Source of the DNA: Saccharomycopsis fibuligera x Saccharomycopsis cf. fibuligera | Taxonomy: Eukaryota > Ascomycota > Saccharomycetes > Ascoideales > Saccharomycopsidaceae | Assembly: GCA_001936135.1 (NCBI GenBank) | Contig: CP012810.1 | Coordinates: forward strand, 2,294,001 to 2,358,000 | Direction of reading: 5' to 3' | DNA length: 64,000 nt | Shown here: one piece after another, positions 1-12,214 of the stretch | Position numbering within the stretch: position 1 is the first letter of the stretch | Layout of the letters: every line of letters begins with the position of its first letter | The notes under the pieces: model-generated | Told to the model about the DNA's origin: nothing | Databases searched by the model: none | The model's input: only the letters and a program-made list of their open reading frames with translations | Program-made: the position numbers and the translations under genes

Positions 1-723
1 ATGTACATTAACTACGCTAACCACAAAAGATGGCCATGCCATATAATCAGTCAGGCCAAAACGGACAAAGGTTTAGTAAGTGCTGCGTTATCGATTGATG
101 AGCCAGGAAGTTACAAGATAATGAAGTTTGAAAAAGGGGTGCATAGAGTGCAGCGAATCCCTGAGACAGAAACTAAGGGAAGAACTCATACCTCCACAGC
201 AGCGGTGCTTGTTCTACCTAAGATTTCAGAAGACAACGAAAACCCAGAAGCAGACCAGCGAGAATTCAAGCCGGATGAGATCAGAATCGATGTGATGAGA
301 GCTAGAGGTAAAGGTGGACAGCACGTTAATACTACTGATTCAGCTGTGCGAATTACTCATTTCCCGTCAGGAATTGTGGTGTCGATGCAAGATGAAAGGT
401 CACAGCATAAAAATAAGGCCAAAGCATTTGCCATTTTGAGAGCCAGAATTGCAGAAAAAGAAGAAGCTGAAAGAGTGGAAAGAGAAAGAAAAATGAGAAC
501 GTCACAGGTGACGACTACTGATCGGTCAGATAAAGTGAGAACTTACAATTTCAGTCAGAATAGAATTACTGATCACAGATGTGGGTTTTCATTGCACGAT
601 ATTGCCGGCTGCATGAATGGGACCAGATTAGAGGATATTATAAAAGCGGTGGAGAAGAGCTATAATGAGGAAAGATCAAGAGATTTGTTAGAGTTGGAGA
701 AAGCTAAAGAGGAAAACAAATAA
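1..723 (+). CDS. MRF1: Mitochondrial peptide chain release factor 1 (3' part, 5' end outside window)
   Basis: Class I release factor that ends translation at UAA/UAG codons on mitochondrial ribosomes by triggering hydrolysis of peptidyl-tRNA. The visible 240 residues carry the block GVHRVQRIPETE followed by GRTHTST near residues 46-66, and the catalytic GGQ at about residues 105-107 (RGKGGQHVNTTDSAVRITH), then the basic C-terminal region ending in a Lys/Glu-rich helix. The family is usually about 400 residues, so roughly 170 N-terminal residues (including the codon-recognition domain start and mitochondrial presequence) lie left of the window. The ATG at base 1 is therefore an internal methionine. 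The gene is convergent with XDJ1, 442 bp away. Family assignment is firm; the mitochondrial rather than other organellar identity follows from similarity to yeast Mrf1. Confidence 0.95.
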   Translation: MYINYANHKRWPCHIISQAKTDKGLVSAALSIDEPGSYKIMKFEKGVHRVQRIPETETKGRTHTSTAAVLVLPKISEDNENPEADQREFKPDEIRIDVMRARGKGGQHVNTTDSAVRITHFPSGIVVSMQDERSQHKNKAKAFAILRARIAEKEEAERVERERKMRTSQVTTTDRSDKVRTYNFSQNRITDHRCGFSLHDIAGCMNGTRLEDIIKAVEKSYNEERSRDLLELEKAKEENK

Positions 724-1165
724 TGTAAATAACTTGTAAATAAATAGAGCTACGTTTAGGGGGAAAAAACCGCATGTAGATCAGCAGGTATCAGGAGATT
801 TAATATTGAAGGAGGAATACTTTCAAAAATGGCAAAAAAAGCAAAACAACAGACTATTCACAGGGCAATACCAAAGAAAATTTGGATATAAACGTTTGTA
901 ATGAGTAAGCAAAAAAGCAGAAAGAGAACAAGGTAAATGAAGTAAAGTGTGCACAGTATAATTTATGCTGTAACAATGTGAAGATAACAAAATATTAGAA
1001 GAAAAAGAGATATCAATATTGAACAACTCAAGGTGTAAATCTCGATATGCAGAGTAAAATGAATAAAACAAAAAACTAGAGAAATTAAAAATCGAAAAAG
1101 GTGAGAAAATGATCATGATCTCTAAAAGGTTGTAAAACAGTAATTTATAAGGTTCAATTTTACTA
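724..1165. other. Intergenic region, MRF1/XDJ1 convergent
   Basis: About 440 bp of A-rich sequence between two converging 3' ends. It should hold the two transcription terminators. I see no RNA gene or repeat in it; the reading frames present are short and unconvincing. Confidence 0.7.
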
Positions 1166-2650
1166 CTATTGGGTAGTACAGTTGGCTTCTTCTTCGAAAT
1201 CTGATTGACGACCTTTGAAACCACCGCCATTAGTATAACCAAACTCGCTATCGTCATCGTCATTACTATTTTCAGCTCCTGCGTGTCCATTTTTAGTCAG
1301 AGCTTCAGATTTGACAATTTCAAACTCTGCATCATTCACATCATTATGAGACACGTCCACATTATTAAACTTATGTGCCTGTTCTTCAGGCAAAGCATTC
1401 TTTAACAGCAAAATATCTGAAGAATCAACACACCAATTATCCTTTGGAAATATCACAATGATCTTCAAGTACAAATCACCGCGTAGATCGGAATTCAAGA
1501 TCGGCATACCTTGGCCAATAACTTTCACAAAATCATTAGGCCTTAGCACTTTACCTCTAGGCACACTAATCTTGATCCCCGTGCCGTCTAAGTGCTTTAG
1601 AATTACTCTTGAAAATCCGCAAAGCGATTCAATCAATGGAATCTCCAAATCAGCATAGAGATCATCCCCCTTTCTTTCAAATACCGGATGAGGAGTCTGC
1701 ACAAATGTCAAGATGACATCCCCTGGGGTCTTGTGTAATGCTTCATCAGATTCACCTTCTAACGTCACTGAATCACCCGATTTCGAACCTTTAGGAATAT
1801 TAAACTCCAAAATCTTGGTTTCTTCACTCAACCCTTTGCCATCGCACTTCTTGCACTTGTCCTTTGTACGGTGAACTTTACCAGTAGCCCCGCAATTCTT
1901 ACACTCCACGTAATCTTGAGTCACCATACCTGGGCCAACTCTTCTTAATTTTTTAGTATAACCATCACCTTTACAGATAGCACAAGGTCTAGGCGTTGAG
2001 TTTGGTTTGGCTCCAGTACCATGACAAGCACGGCAGAGCACATCTCTGGTAGAATTAATCTTTACTACTTTGCCCTTAAACAAATCTTGCAACGTCACGT
2101 TCACGTTCAAGTGTGCGTCTTCTGTTTTTGCTTGTGCTCCATAATGATGTCCTCCTCTATGGAACCCACCACCGCCACCATGATTGTTTCTTCTTGGTCC
2201 ATCGCCATTCATTCTGTTGAAAAAATCGAAAAAGTCTTGAGCGTCGAAATCTGCATCTGCGCCAGCACCACCGAACCCAAACTCCGGCATCGACGGGCCG
2301 TTGTCGTATTCTTCTCTCTTGATCTCATCTGACAAAACTTCATACGCCGCCGTTACCTCTTTAAACTTCTCTGGTGCTTCTTTGTCGTCTGGATTCTTAT
2401 CCGGATGATATTTCAATGCTGCTTTTCTGTAGGCTTTCTTGATTTCCGTTGCCGTCGCTGTCTTCTCCACTCCTAGTATTTCATAGTAATCTATCGTCGA
2501 TGACACTTTTTATCAATGTTAGTAACTACTTATGTTTCAAAATCACTGTTATCGTTGAGTATTGATATTTAAATTTTGAATAATAGACGTTATTCAAGAC
2601 ACCCATATAAACATTCATGTATGAGTAGGCCTCACTAACCAACACTTACT
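1166..2650 (-). CDS. XDJ1: DnaJ/Hsp40 type I co-chaperone, XDJ1-like (spliced: 2650, then 2505..1166)
   Basis: Hsp70 co-chaperone that stimulates ATP hydrolysis by cytosolic Hsp70; yeast Xdj1 acts in protein import at the mitochondrial outer membrane. The product of about 446 residues has an N-terminal J domain with the HPD motif ([10 protein letters not shown]), a Gly-rich linker ([11 protein letters not shown]), four CxxCxGxG-type zinc-finger repeats between about residues 150 and 225, two substrate-binding beta domains, and a terminal CTTQ that fits a CaaX prenylation box. The C-terminal block [15 protein letters not shown] followed by FPKDNW favours Xdj1 over Ydj1. The coding frame opens at GTG with an in-frame stop two codons upstream, so no ATG is available without splicing. 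A 144-nt intron (2506-2649) would join the A at 2650 to TG at 2505-2504 and create ATG TCA TCG. Function is confident; the start model is inferred. Confidence 0.85.
2506..2649 (-). other. Predicted spliceosomal intron splitting the XDJ1 start codon
   Basis: Read on the minus strand the segment starts with GTAAGT (forward 2644-2649), has a perfect TACTAAC branch point (forward 2518-2524), and ends with AAG twelve bases later at 2506. Removing it joins ...GGAAGA to TGTCATCG and makes an ATG in frame with the J domain. The AAG acceptor is less usual than CAG or TAG. The next AG, in the sequence GATAG, would destroy the start of the J domain frame and supplies no ATG. Confidence 0.7.
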
Positions 2651-3220
2651 CTTCCCTTGTGGTATGTGTCCACTCTGCTCTACTCAATGATATGGGTGGA
2701 TGAATATGTTTGGAAAATCATTCGATCTTTCAAGATGCTCTCTTACCTATTTTTTTTCTTTTTCTGTTGCCTTTGGCTTTTTACTATAATTTTTTTCCTG
2801 TTTTTCCCCAGCCGGAACGTATCACACCCCCTCTGCATAGCTTCAGCGCTAATGTACGTGCCGTTGTAGTAGGCATATAGGGGGTGTGTGGCATATTGAA
2901 TTATGACACGTCAGGATGCTTTTTAATGCGTTAATATGCATGTATTCTGCAGATATCAAATTCATTATTCTAGGCTATTAACATTGTTTGGACCATACGA
3001 AGAATTTATCAAACAAACTAGGAATATAAAGATGGTAGCATTATGCCTTGGTGATACGTAAAGCAAGAATAAAGAGATGCCCAAAAACTAAAAAAAAATT
3101 TAACAAGAATTAAAGAATATGAAAAAATCGAAAACATAAAGAAAGAGAAAGAAAAAATCATTCCACAAACGAAAAGCAAGTTGCAGAGCTAAACAGCCTA
3201 AGCTGAAATGCATCAGGCTA
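2651..3220. other. XDJ1 promoter side / 3' flank of the subtilisin gene
   Basis: 570 bp between the XDJ1 first exon and the stop of the minus-strand protease. It contains T-rich runs near 2750-2810 (A-rich on the XDJ1 strand), as expected for a yeast promoter, and an A-rich segment at 3085-3180 next to the protease stop codon. No further gene is visible. Confidence 0.6.
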
Positions 3221-4618
3221 TTATGCTGCCCCGTCCCAGAAATCAGACAAGTCTTTGCCAGCACCATTGTAAGCTAACAAATTTGGTGATCCAGTACCTA
3301 CATCAGACAAAACATCTTTAGTACCGAATGCTAATACTGCTTTCTTCAACTGTGCTGGGGTCACTGAGGATGCAGAGCTGTACAGTGAGTTACTACCAGG
3401 CTGCAAGGACAAAAAATAAGTCAACAAGCCAGCAATGTGTGGAGACGCCATAGAAGTACCAGAGATGGTGTTTGTAGCAGAATTAGAGTCAATCCAAGTG
3501 GACAAAATGTCTACCCCTGGAGCAAAAATATCAACACATTTACCATAATTTGAAAACGATGCTCTGGTGTCGTTGTTTGTAGTGGCACCAACAGTAACAA
3601 CTTTTTCAGCAGAAGCTGGAGAAGTGTTACAGGCATCTTGGTCTTCATTACCAGCAGCAACAGCAAAATGAACACCAGCTTCAACAGCAGCATTAGCAGC
3701 TTTATTAACGGCCTGAGATTTAGAGCCGCCGAGGGATAAGTTAGCAGTGGAGCCAACGTATCCGTCCTTTGATGCGTTTTCCTTGTGCTTGGTAGCTACC
3801 CATTGGATACCATTTATCACGTCAGAGTTGGTACCGTATCCAGAGGAGTCCAATACTTTGACGGCGACCAACTGAGCCTTTTTGGCAACACCATAAGTCT
3901 TGGAACCAATTGTACCCGCACAATGAGTACCGTGGCCAACACCATCGGAATCGCCATCAGAAGGAAAAGTTTTGCCCCAGATAGCTCTGCCTTCAAAATC
4001 TTTATGGTCAGTATTGATACCAGTGTCAACGACAAATGAGGTGACACCCTTACCACCTTCTGAGTCGTAAAGGTATTTGCCAGTTTCAGCACCATTTAAA
4101 GAGTTCTTGGTGGAAATTCTTGCAATACCCCATGGGGCGTCACTTTGAGTAGATGATTGGAAAGCTTGGACTTTAGCGTCTTGCTCAATGAATGCTACAT
4201 CGCTGCTTTTTTTCAATGCCTCAATGGTCTCGTTTAAAAAATAGCCAGAATAGCCTTTCAAGGTGTCTTGGAAGTCAAAGTCAAAAACAATTCCTCCAAC
4301 ACTAGCTAATTCGTTAGTGAGCTTCTTCTGAGAATCGTCAGCGCTTAGCTTGGAGCTGAAAAACCTTTGCTTTTTTTGAATCCAGGCCTTATGAGACTTG
4401 AACTTTTCGGAGTCCAAGCCGCTCTTCAAAACCACAATGTACTTGTCTGCAATACCGTCAACATTGGCGGTATAAAATGGAGCTTCATCTGAAGATGTTC
4501 TGGTTTGTAAATTCGGAATAGCTTCTTTGCGATTTGAGTTGTCGATTGTTGGAATAACCATGCAGTTAGCAACTGAAGTAATGGCAGCAGCGGCCAAGAT
4601 AAAAGTTGGAACCTTCAT
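3221..4618 (-). CDS. Cerevisin-family subtilisin-like serine protease (S8A)
   Basis: Secretory-route endoprotease of the proteinase K/cerevisin family. The 465-residue product has a hydrophobic signal sequence (about residues 1-19), an I9-type inhibitory propeptide beginning near KYIVVLKSG and ending in FIEQDAKVQAF, and a peptidase domain with the full catalytic set: Asp198 in VVDTGINTDH, His232 in GHGTHCAG, Ser389 in SGTSMASPH, and the oxyanion Asn in AAGNEDQDACN. It is much shorter than vacuolar proteinase B (Prb1, about 635 residues), lacking that protein's long N-terminal extension, and is closer in size to Ysp3 or to secreted alkaline proteases. Vacuolar or extracellular location cannot be decided here. 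The ATG at 4618 directly precedes the signal peptide. A TATA box lies about 145 bp upstream. Confidence 0.95.
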   Translation of the reverse strand: MKVPTFILAAAAITSVANCMVIPTIDNSNRKEAIPNLQTRTSSDEAPFYTANVDGIADKYIVVLKSGLDSEKFKSHKAWIQKKQRFFSSKLSADDSQKKLTNELASVGGIVFDFDFQDTLKGYSGYFLNETIEALKKSSDVAFIEQDAKVQAFQSSTQSDAPWGIARISTKNSLNGAETGKYLYDSEGGKGVTSFVVDTGINTDHKDFEGRAIWGKTFPSDGDSDGVGHGTHCAGTIGSKTYGVAKKAQLVAVKVLDSSGYGTNSDVINGIQWVATKHKENASKDGYVGSTANLSLGGSKSQAVNKAANAAVEAGVHFAVAAGNEDQDACNTSPASAEKVVTVGATTNNDTRASFSNYGKCVDIFAPGVDILSTWIDSNSATNTISGTSMASPHIAGLLTYFLSLQPGSNSLYSSASSVTPAQLKKAVLAFGTKDVLSDVGTGSPNLLAYNGAGKDLSDFWDGAA

Positions 4619-4760
4619 ATAGGAAAACTTAGGAAAATTTTATTTAGTTAGAGATTAAAATGTTAGGTGTAAAACCAAAAGAGAATACGAAGAAGAATAT
4701 AAAGAAGAAAAAAAAAAGAAGAGAAAATAGCTTGACAGGAGATTTAGCGCCGGCTCTCAT

Positions 4761-4768
4761 TATTTATA
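4761..4768 (-). promoter_or_regulatory. TATA box of the subtilisin gene
   Basis: TATAAATA on the minus strand about 145 bp before the protease ATG, with an A-rich 5' leader between; a typical yeast TATA promoter layout. Confidence 0.55.
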
Positions 4769-7035
4769 GAAGCGTTCTGTCTATCTTCATATGTCTCATA
4801 GATTCCAATATTTGCATCCCCAATTTCAGCTGAAGTAATAGTAAGTGCAAACACGGATAATTAGCCCTCAAAGATTCAATTTTTTTTTCTAATTAGCCTG
4901 AAGCATGGAGTTCCATATATCATTGGTATACTTGTTGAAAATCGCCCAACCTAAACTTACATTACACACATAATTTCAGGGTCCATGTTTACATTGCAAA
5001 GATTGATCTTCTCCTATGTTATAGAAGGCGGTTAACCGCAGATCAATTCAGGCAGCAAAAAGGACCCTAGAGTAAGTCCGAGTACATACCTTGAGTTTTA
5101 CCATATCGTATTTATTCTTCATAGTAAGCAAATGCTTGTCCTTTAAGAAGGCACAAGGGTGAACACCCGTTGAAATGTGATTGAGCTATGTAATATTGTT
5201 TTTAATATTCAATGACTAACTGAATGCTTGTTGACTCTGTTGAAAATTACTCTTGCTCTGCGTTTAATTGCATCAAAAGTATACTTAATTAGTTTTATGT
5301 CAGTTGATTTGTTTAGCAGTGTGGCGCGGTTCGACATAAGAAATCAACATCAAAATCAGTTTATCTGCTGCCTGTGATGAATTCCGACTTTTTAATTATA
5401 AAAAAACACACACCTCAGTAAATATTCTTGGCTAATGCGAGTGAATCATGACATAAGTATTCAGATTTAATTACGCCATTTGCCCAAAAAAAAAATTATA
5501 ACATCATATGGGTACAAAAAACTTAGACACCTTTTGTCATAGATTAGTATCTATATCTTGAACAATTGCAATTGAAATAGGGCAATGATAACTGCTAGTT
5601 TGTAACCAGGTGATGCACAGTGTATAGTATATTCCATCATTTGTCCGTCGTCTCGTATAGCAATATTTTGAACAATAAGTACACACACTACTAACGAGCT
5701 TGATATTTCCATTTCACATTTTCGAAATAGAAAATCGTTTAATCTTTTTGCTAAAGTATTTCTGCACTGTGTCAATAATTACATCATATATAAACGAGAC
5801 TGATAAAAGATGATCATGACAGTCATGTTTCGATCTTCTAGTGCAATGATTTTTTTGTTTTATTACCATGAGCTTTGAATACACTGGTGGTTTCTATAAC
5901 TATAGCATTTTGAAAATAACACAAAGAACTACAAACTATTTATTTTATAAGCTTCTTCTCTGAAGGGTCTATTGTGTGAGACAGTGTTTTGTGTTAGCAA
6001 CACTTTGCTTATATTCAAATATTTTTAGAAAATCCGGTATTTTTCTACCATAGCCTGTCGTATTTTTGAAAACCTTCCGTGTTATCTGTCATCTAACATT
6101 AATTTCTTTATGATCTTTTAACTTTACTAGATTTTGCCAATGCTTTGATGCTTTAAAACAAGTGTTCAAACACTTTCCTTGTTATTGAATTTTCCCATGT
6201 TCTGGTGACTCCATATTTAACTGCGTATGCCTCAAAACATTGTTTAGCTTTTCTGCCAACATACGTTTAAGTTTTGGTTTTTCAAATATATTTTTCACTT
6301 AAGATCCATTTCTACAAATGCCAATCATCTTAACGGTCTTATGCATACAAGGTCTTGCAGCCAATGAAAACTTTAATTTTTGGAACAGAGTGTATCTTTA
6401 GCACTGTATTTCATCTTAGTATATACTATTTGTTCAACTTGTCATCTTTTGGAAACTATTCCGTTAACATCATCTTTTTCAGTTTCTGTAACCCTTAAAC
6501 TAATGAAATATTTATCTTTTTTTTTCTTTTTTTTTTTTTTCTTCACTAGATTCTTACCGCCACCCAAGTGAAGTTTTAAAATATTCATCTGTATGATCAG
6601 CTGGCTGTAGTGCTTGCCAACTGACATAGTCGACTTTGTCTAGAGATTAATTCTTGCCATTTAAGTTAGTGATATTGAAGTATTAGTGTACCTACTGAGC
6701 TCACAGGCCAACAACCACTTTAATAGATCAAATAAAAGTTTTTTTGCTCATAGTATTATTGATTTTGATGGTGTAAATGGCAGCCTTCACCGTGATCATT
6801 TTCCTCGATCGGCGATTCAGCAAACCAGAGTGGCAAACTTTTTTATTGTTTCTTCCCTTTTGGATTGACTCGAAAACGAGTACAATCTATTTTATCACCC
6901 CGTTAAGCAATAACGTTAGATTTGAACACTCTGTAAAACTTTTTGGTTATATGATCAATAATTCTTTCTCATACTATGATACAATAGCGTATATAGTACA
7001 AAAACAGTAATATGGTGCACATTGGCGGCTATTAG

Positions 7036-7043
7036 GTCACGTG
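7036..7043 (+). promoter_or_regulatory. E-box GTCACGTG upstream of CDC48
   Basis: GTCACGTG, the core bound by Cbf1- or Pho4-type bHLH factors, 260-270 bp before the CDC48 ATG. Assignment is by motif only. Confidence 0.4.
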
Positions 7044-7046
7044 CAG

Positions 7047-7054
7047 TTGCCACC
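7047..7054 (-). promoter_or_regulatory. PACE-like Rpn4 site upstream of CDC48
   Basis: Minus strand reads GGTGGCAA(C), matching eight of the nine bases of the proteasome-associated control element GGTGGCAAA recognised by Rpn4. A weaker copy, AGTGGCAA, lies near 7085-7092. Yeast CDC48 is a known Rpn4 target, which supports the call. Confidence 0.5.
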
Positions 7055-7284
7055 AGCGCTGAAAAAACCGGCGATGAAGATAAATTGCCACTCTTGTTTT
7101 CTCCTGGCTTCTTCCACTTCTTGTTTCTAGCGCTATAAGAGTATTATCACCAATTTTGCTGCTATCGCCTACGAAACACGCTGGTTGGTTTTTAGTATTA
7201 CTCTGAATTGTTGTTTTCATTACTCCATTAGAAAAATTACATTGATAGATTTTTCTTCCTTTTACTAGCTCATTAACCAATTAG

Positions 7285-9792
<2,508 letters not shown>

Positions 9793-10488
9793 TCAAATTT
9801 GTTGCAATGGTAACATATGGTCCTTCTTTTTTTTTCGTTAAAAATGACATGATCCTTATTTTTTTGTAAAATAAACTAATATTTTTCTCGCTTTTCTCTT
9901 TTACTTCATAACTTTTCATTAGCGCTTTTGAAATAAATAACTTATTGTTTAAAAGAATACTTTTACTTTTCACTGTAGTGGGTAGCTGGTATTAACTAGT
10001 GGACATGCTGAAACACCTCAGATAAAAGAATATACTCATTACTTTATTCGACAGACAGGCGCATAGCATAGAACAAGCTACTTCATGATAGAATTATTGC
10101 TGATATTGCAAAATTAAACGCTCAATTGTGGATCCCGCTTGCCAATTGAAATGACGATATAATTTCATAAACCTAGATGTTTTAGCGTTCAACCAGTTAT
10201 GAAGCGGTAGAACAAATGGCAGATCATTATTGAGCAAACTTAAGCATACAAGTATTTGTGGTAAGTCGCGAAATATTTCGAGCAGATATTTGTCATATCG
10301 ATCATAGTTTCGCGTGCACGTGCATCCCATCGCATGCCTGCATAAAATATTGAAAAGTAAAAAAAATAAAAATTTTTTTTTATTATCTAATTGCATCGTT
10401 TTACTATAAACATATATATGTACTATTGACCAACCTCGATTATAATAAGGCAATTTGACCTGTTTAATTATTATTGATACTACGCAAA
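9793..10488. other. Intergenic region CDC48-UTP11
   Basis: 696 bp containing the CDC48 terminator region and the UTP11 promoter. The latter has an RRPE-like element at 10367-10376 and a PAC-like sequence near 10326-10335. No additional gene is seen. Confidence 0.6.
10367..10376 (+). promoter_or_regulatory. RRPE-like element (TAAAAATTTT) before UTP11
   Basis: TAAAAATTTT, the ribosomal RNA processing element of yeast ribosome-biogenesis promoters, about 115 bp upstream of the UTP11 ATG. About 35 bp further upstream the minus strand reads GCGATGGG, one base from the PAC core GCGATGAG; the RRPE+PAC pair is the standard signature of this regulon. Confidence 0.45.
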
Positions 10489-11226
10489 ATGCCAAAGTTT
10501 GTTCACGATATCCAAAAGAAACAGCATAGAGAGAGAGCTCAGCCTCAAGAACGTAAAAAGTTTGGGCTTTTGCAGAAGAAGAAGGACTACAAACTTAGAG
10601 CTAAAGATTACCATGACAAACAAGAAAGATTGAAGATTCTCAGAGAGAAGGCCAAAAGCAAGAATCCTGATGAATACTATCATTCTATGACCAAGAAGAA
10701 GACTGACGACAGAGGAATTTTGATTGCAGAAAGAGAATTTAGCGAGTCATTGAGTGTGGATGAAGTCAAATTGCTCAAGACACAGGATGTTAACTACGTG
10801 AAGACTAAAAGATTAAATGAGTTGAAGCAGATAGAAAAATTAGAAAAAGAAATAAATTTTGATTCTAATTCACAGCATACAGTGTTTTTGGAAGATGAAG
10901 AGAAATTCCAAGAATTTGACCCAAGCAAGCACTTCAATACTGATAAACGTTTAGTAGACCGCAAGGAAAACAGATTGAAGCTTGATCAATTAGAATCGCA
11001 ACCAATAGCGAAGGAACAGCTGGAGGTCTACCAGGAGAAACTTAATGAAAAGAAAATAAAGAAGTTGAGGTTACTTAAAACGAGAATGCAAAGAGCTAAG
11101 CAATTAGAAAGGATTGAAGAAAAGATGAATCAACAAAGAGAGTTAATGAAGAAGGGCAGCAAGAAGAAGCTTGTGGATAAGGAAGGTAAAGTGAGCTTCA
11201 AATGGAAAAATCAACGCAAGCGTTGA
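10489..11226 (+). CDS. UTP11: U3 snoRNP / SSU processome protein Utp11
   Basis: Component of the small-subunit processome required for 18S rRNA maturation in the nucleolus. The 245-residue product is very rich in Lys, Arg and Glu, opens with the family-typical N-terminus MPKFVHDIQKKQHRERAQPQ and continues with KKFGLLQKKKDYKLRAKDYH, NPDEYYHSM and a coiled, charged C-terminal half ending FKWKNQRKR. Yeast Utp11 is 250 residues. The first ATG at 10489 gives the conserved start; the frame is open a few codons further upstream but without another ATG. RRPE and PAC-like sites upstream fit a ribosome-biogenesis gene. Confidence 0.95.
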   Translation: MPKFVHDIQKKQHRERAQPQERKKFGLLQKKKDYKLRAKDYHDKQERLKILREKAKSKNPDEYYHSMTKKKTDDRGILIAEREFSESLSVDEVKLLKTQDVNYVKTKRLNELKQIEKLEKEINFDSNSQHTVFLEDEEKFQEFDPSKHFNTDKRLVDRKENRLKLDQLESQPIAKEQLEVYQEKLNEKKIKKLRLLKTRMQRAKQLERIEEKMNQQRELMKKGSKKKLVDKEGKVSFKWKNQRKR

Positions 11227-11890
11227 TATGGTAATATGATGGCAGCTAAGGTGGTTGGTAATAATAATAAATGTGCATAAGTATCTTCATACTTCTGTTT
11301 TCTTGTCCCTGAATTTATAATGTAATAAATAGTCACTAATGACTTCAAGAGTATGTCTTTAAAGAATATTAGCAACAAGTGAGAGAGTAAGATAGTTTGG
11401 GAACTACTTTTTTAGGCATAGAGGAGTAATCATGTTTCCACTGAGATTAAGTTCCACAAAACAAAGTATCGTCCGTCCTTTAAGCCTTGAGTAGTAAGAT
11501 CATTACGAGGCTATAAGATATGCAGATGCATGGCAGTTCATTAATGGGTACAGAAAACATTCTGAAGGACGGGAATCCTCTTGGTTTTCTTTAAAGTCTT
11601 GACTTCGATTTCTTTGAAAAGGCTATTAGCAGTATACTGAAGTGTTGTTCACCTTTAAAGACTAAGAAGAAACATCATGCTGTTTTTTTTTTTGACTAAT
11701 CTTTAATAAGTAACAAAAAACAAGTTCAAAAACTTTTTTTTTTTTTTTTTTCACATACAATATTGATTATTTTTCTACATAAAAGATAGAAAATATAATT
11801 TTATAAACTTATCTATACAGTATCTACAGTAAATACAAACGTTTTCAGACTTCAAGTATTAACCATAGGTAGAAAAAAAAGAGAGATAAT
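11227..11890. other. Intergenic region UTP11 - tRNA-Ser
   Basis: About 660 bp, AT-rich, with T runs at about 11683-11692 and 11735-11751 (17 T). It includes the UTP11 3' flank and, at its right edge, the RNA polymerase III terminator of the tRNA on the minus strand. No gene seen. Confidence 0.6.
11872..11880 (-). terminator. Pol III T-tract terminator of tRNA-Ser
   Basis: Run of A on the plus strand, hence T on the tRNA strand, about 10 nt beyond the tRNA 3' end. Confidence 0.75.
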
Positions 11891-11985
11891 CGACAACGGC
11901 AGGACTCGAACCTGCGCGGGCAAAGCCCAAAAGATATCCTGAAAAGTATTCAAGTCTTTCTCCTTAACCGCTCGGACACGTTGCC
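11891..11985 (-). tRNA. tRNA-Ser(UGA) with 13-nt intron
   Basis: Minus-strand cloverleaf with a type II (long variable arm) fold. Acceptor stem GGCAACG pairs with CGTTGTC followed by discriminator G; D stem TCC/GGA; anticodon stem AAAGA/TCTTT with loop CT-TGA-AA; long variable arm GGGCTTTGCCC; T arm with the B box GGTTCGAGTCC. The intron occupies forward positions 11936-11948, starting after the base 3' of the anticodon; it contains TCA, which can pair with the anticodon as in other yeast pre-tRNAs. Mature length 82 nt, normal for tRNA-Ser. A tract of eight T on the sense strand follows a few bases downstream and serves as pol III terminator. Confidence 0.97.
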
Positions 11986-12214
11986 ATTGATATTTTTGGG
12001 AAAAGTAAAAGAGCTGATAACTACTGGACAGAAGCATGCAGAAAAGTAGTGTATATAGTAAATATTGGTTGGCTTCTTCATCTCGGGTCCTGTAATCAAG
12101 GTACGGTTTCTTGAATCAAAATGCACCGATGGCGAATAAAGTATCACTCGTTCCTTTAATTATCTTAAAGGTTTTGCATTGAAAAAAATTATCGTATCAG
12201 GGCACTATTTGCTA

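Noticed and set aside
823-1290. 155-codon minus-strand frame downstream of XDJ1
   Set aside because: Overlaps the XDJ1 3' end in another frame and is composed of low-complexity hydrophobic codons from A-rich DNA; no motif.
7036-7043. E-box as CDEI of a point centromere
   Set aside because: No AT-rich CDEII of 80-160 bp and no CDEIII-like TCCGAA block at the right distance; same conclusion for 58784-58791.
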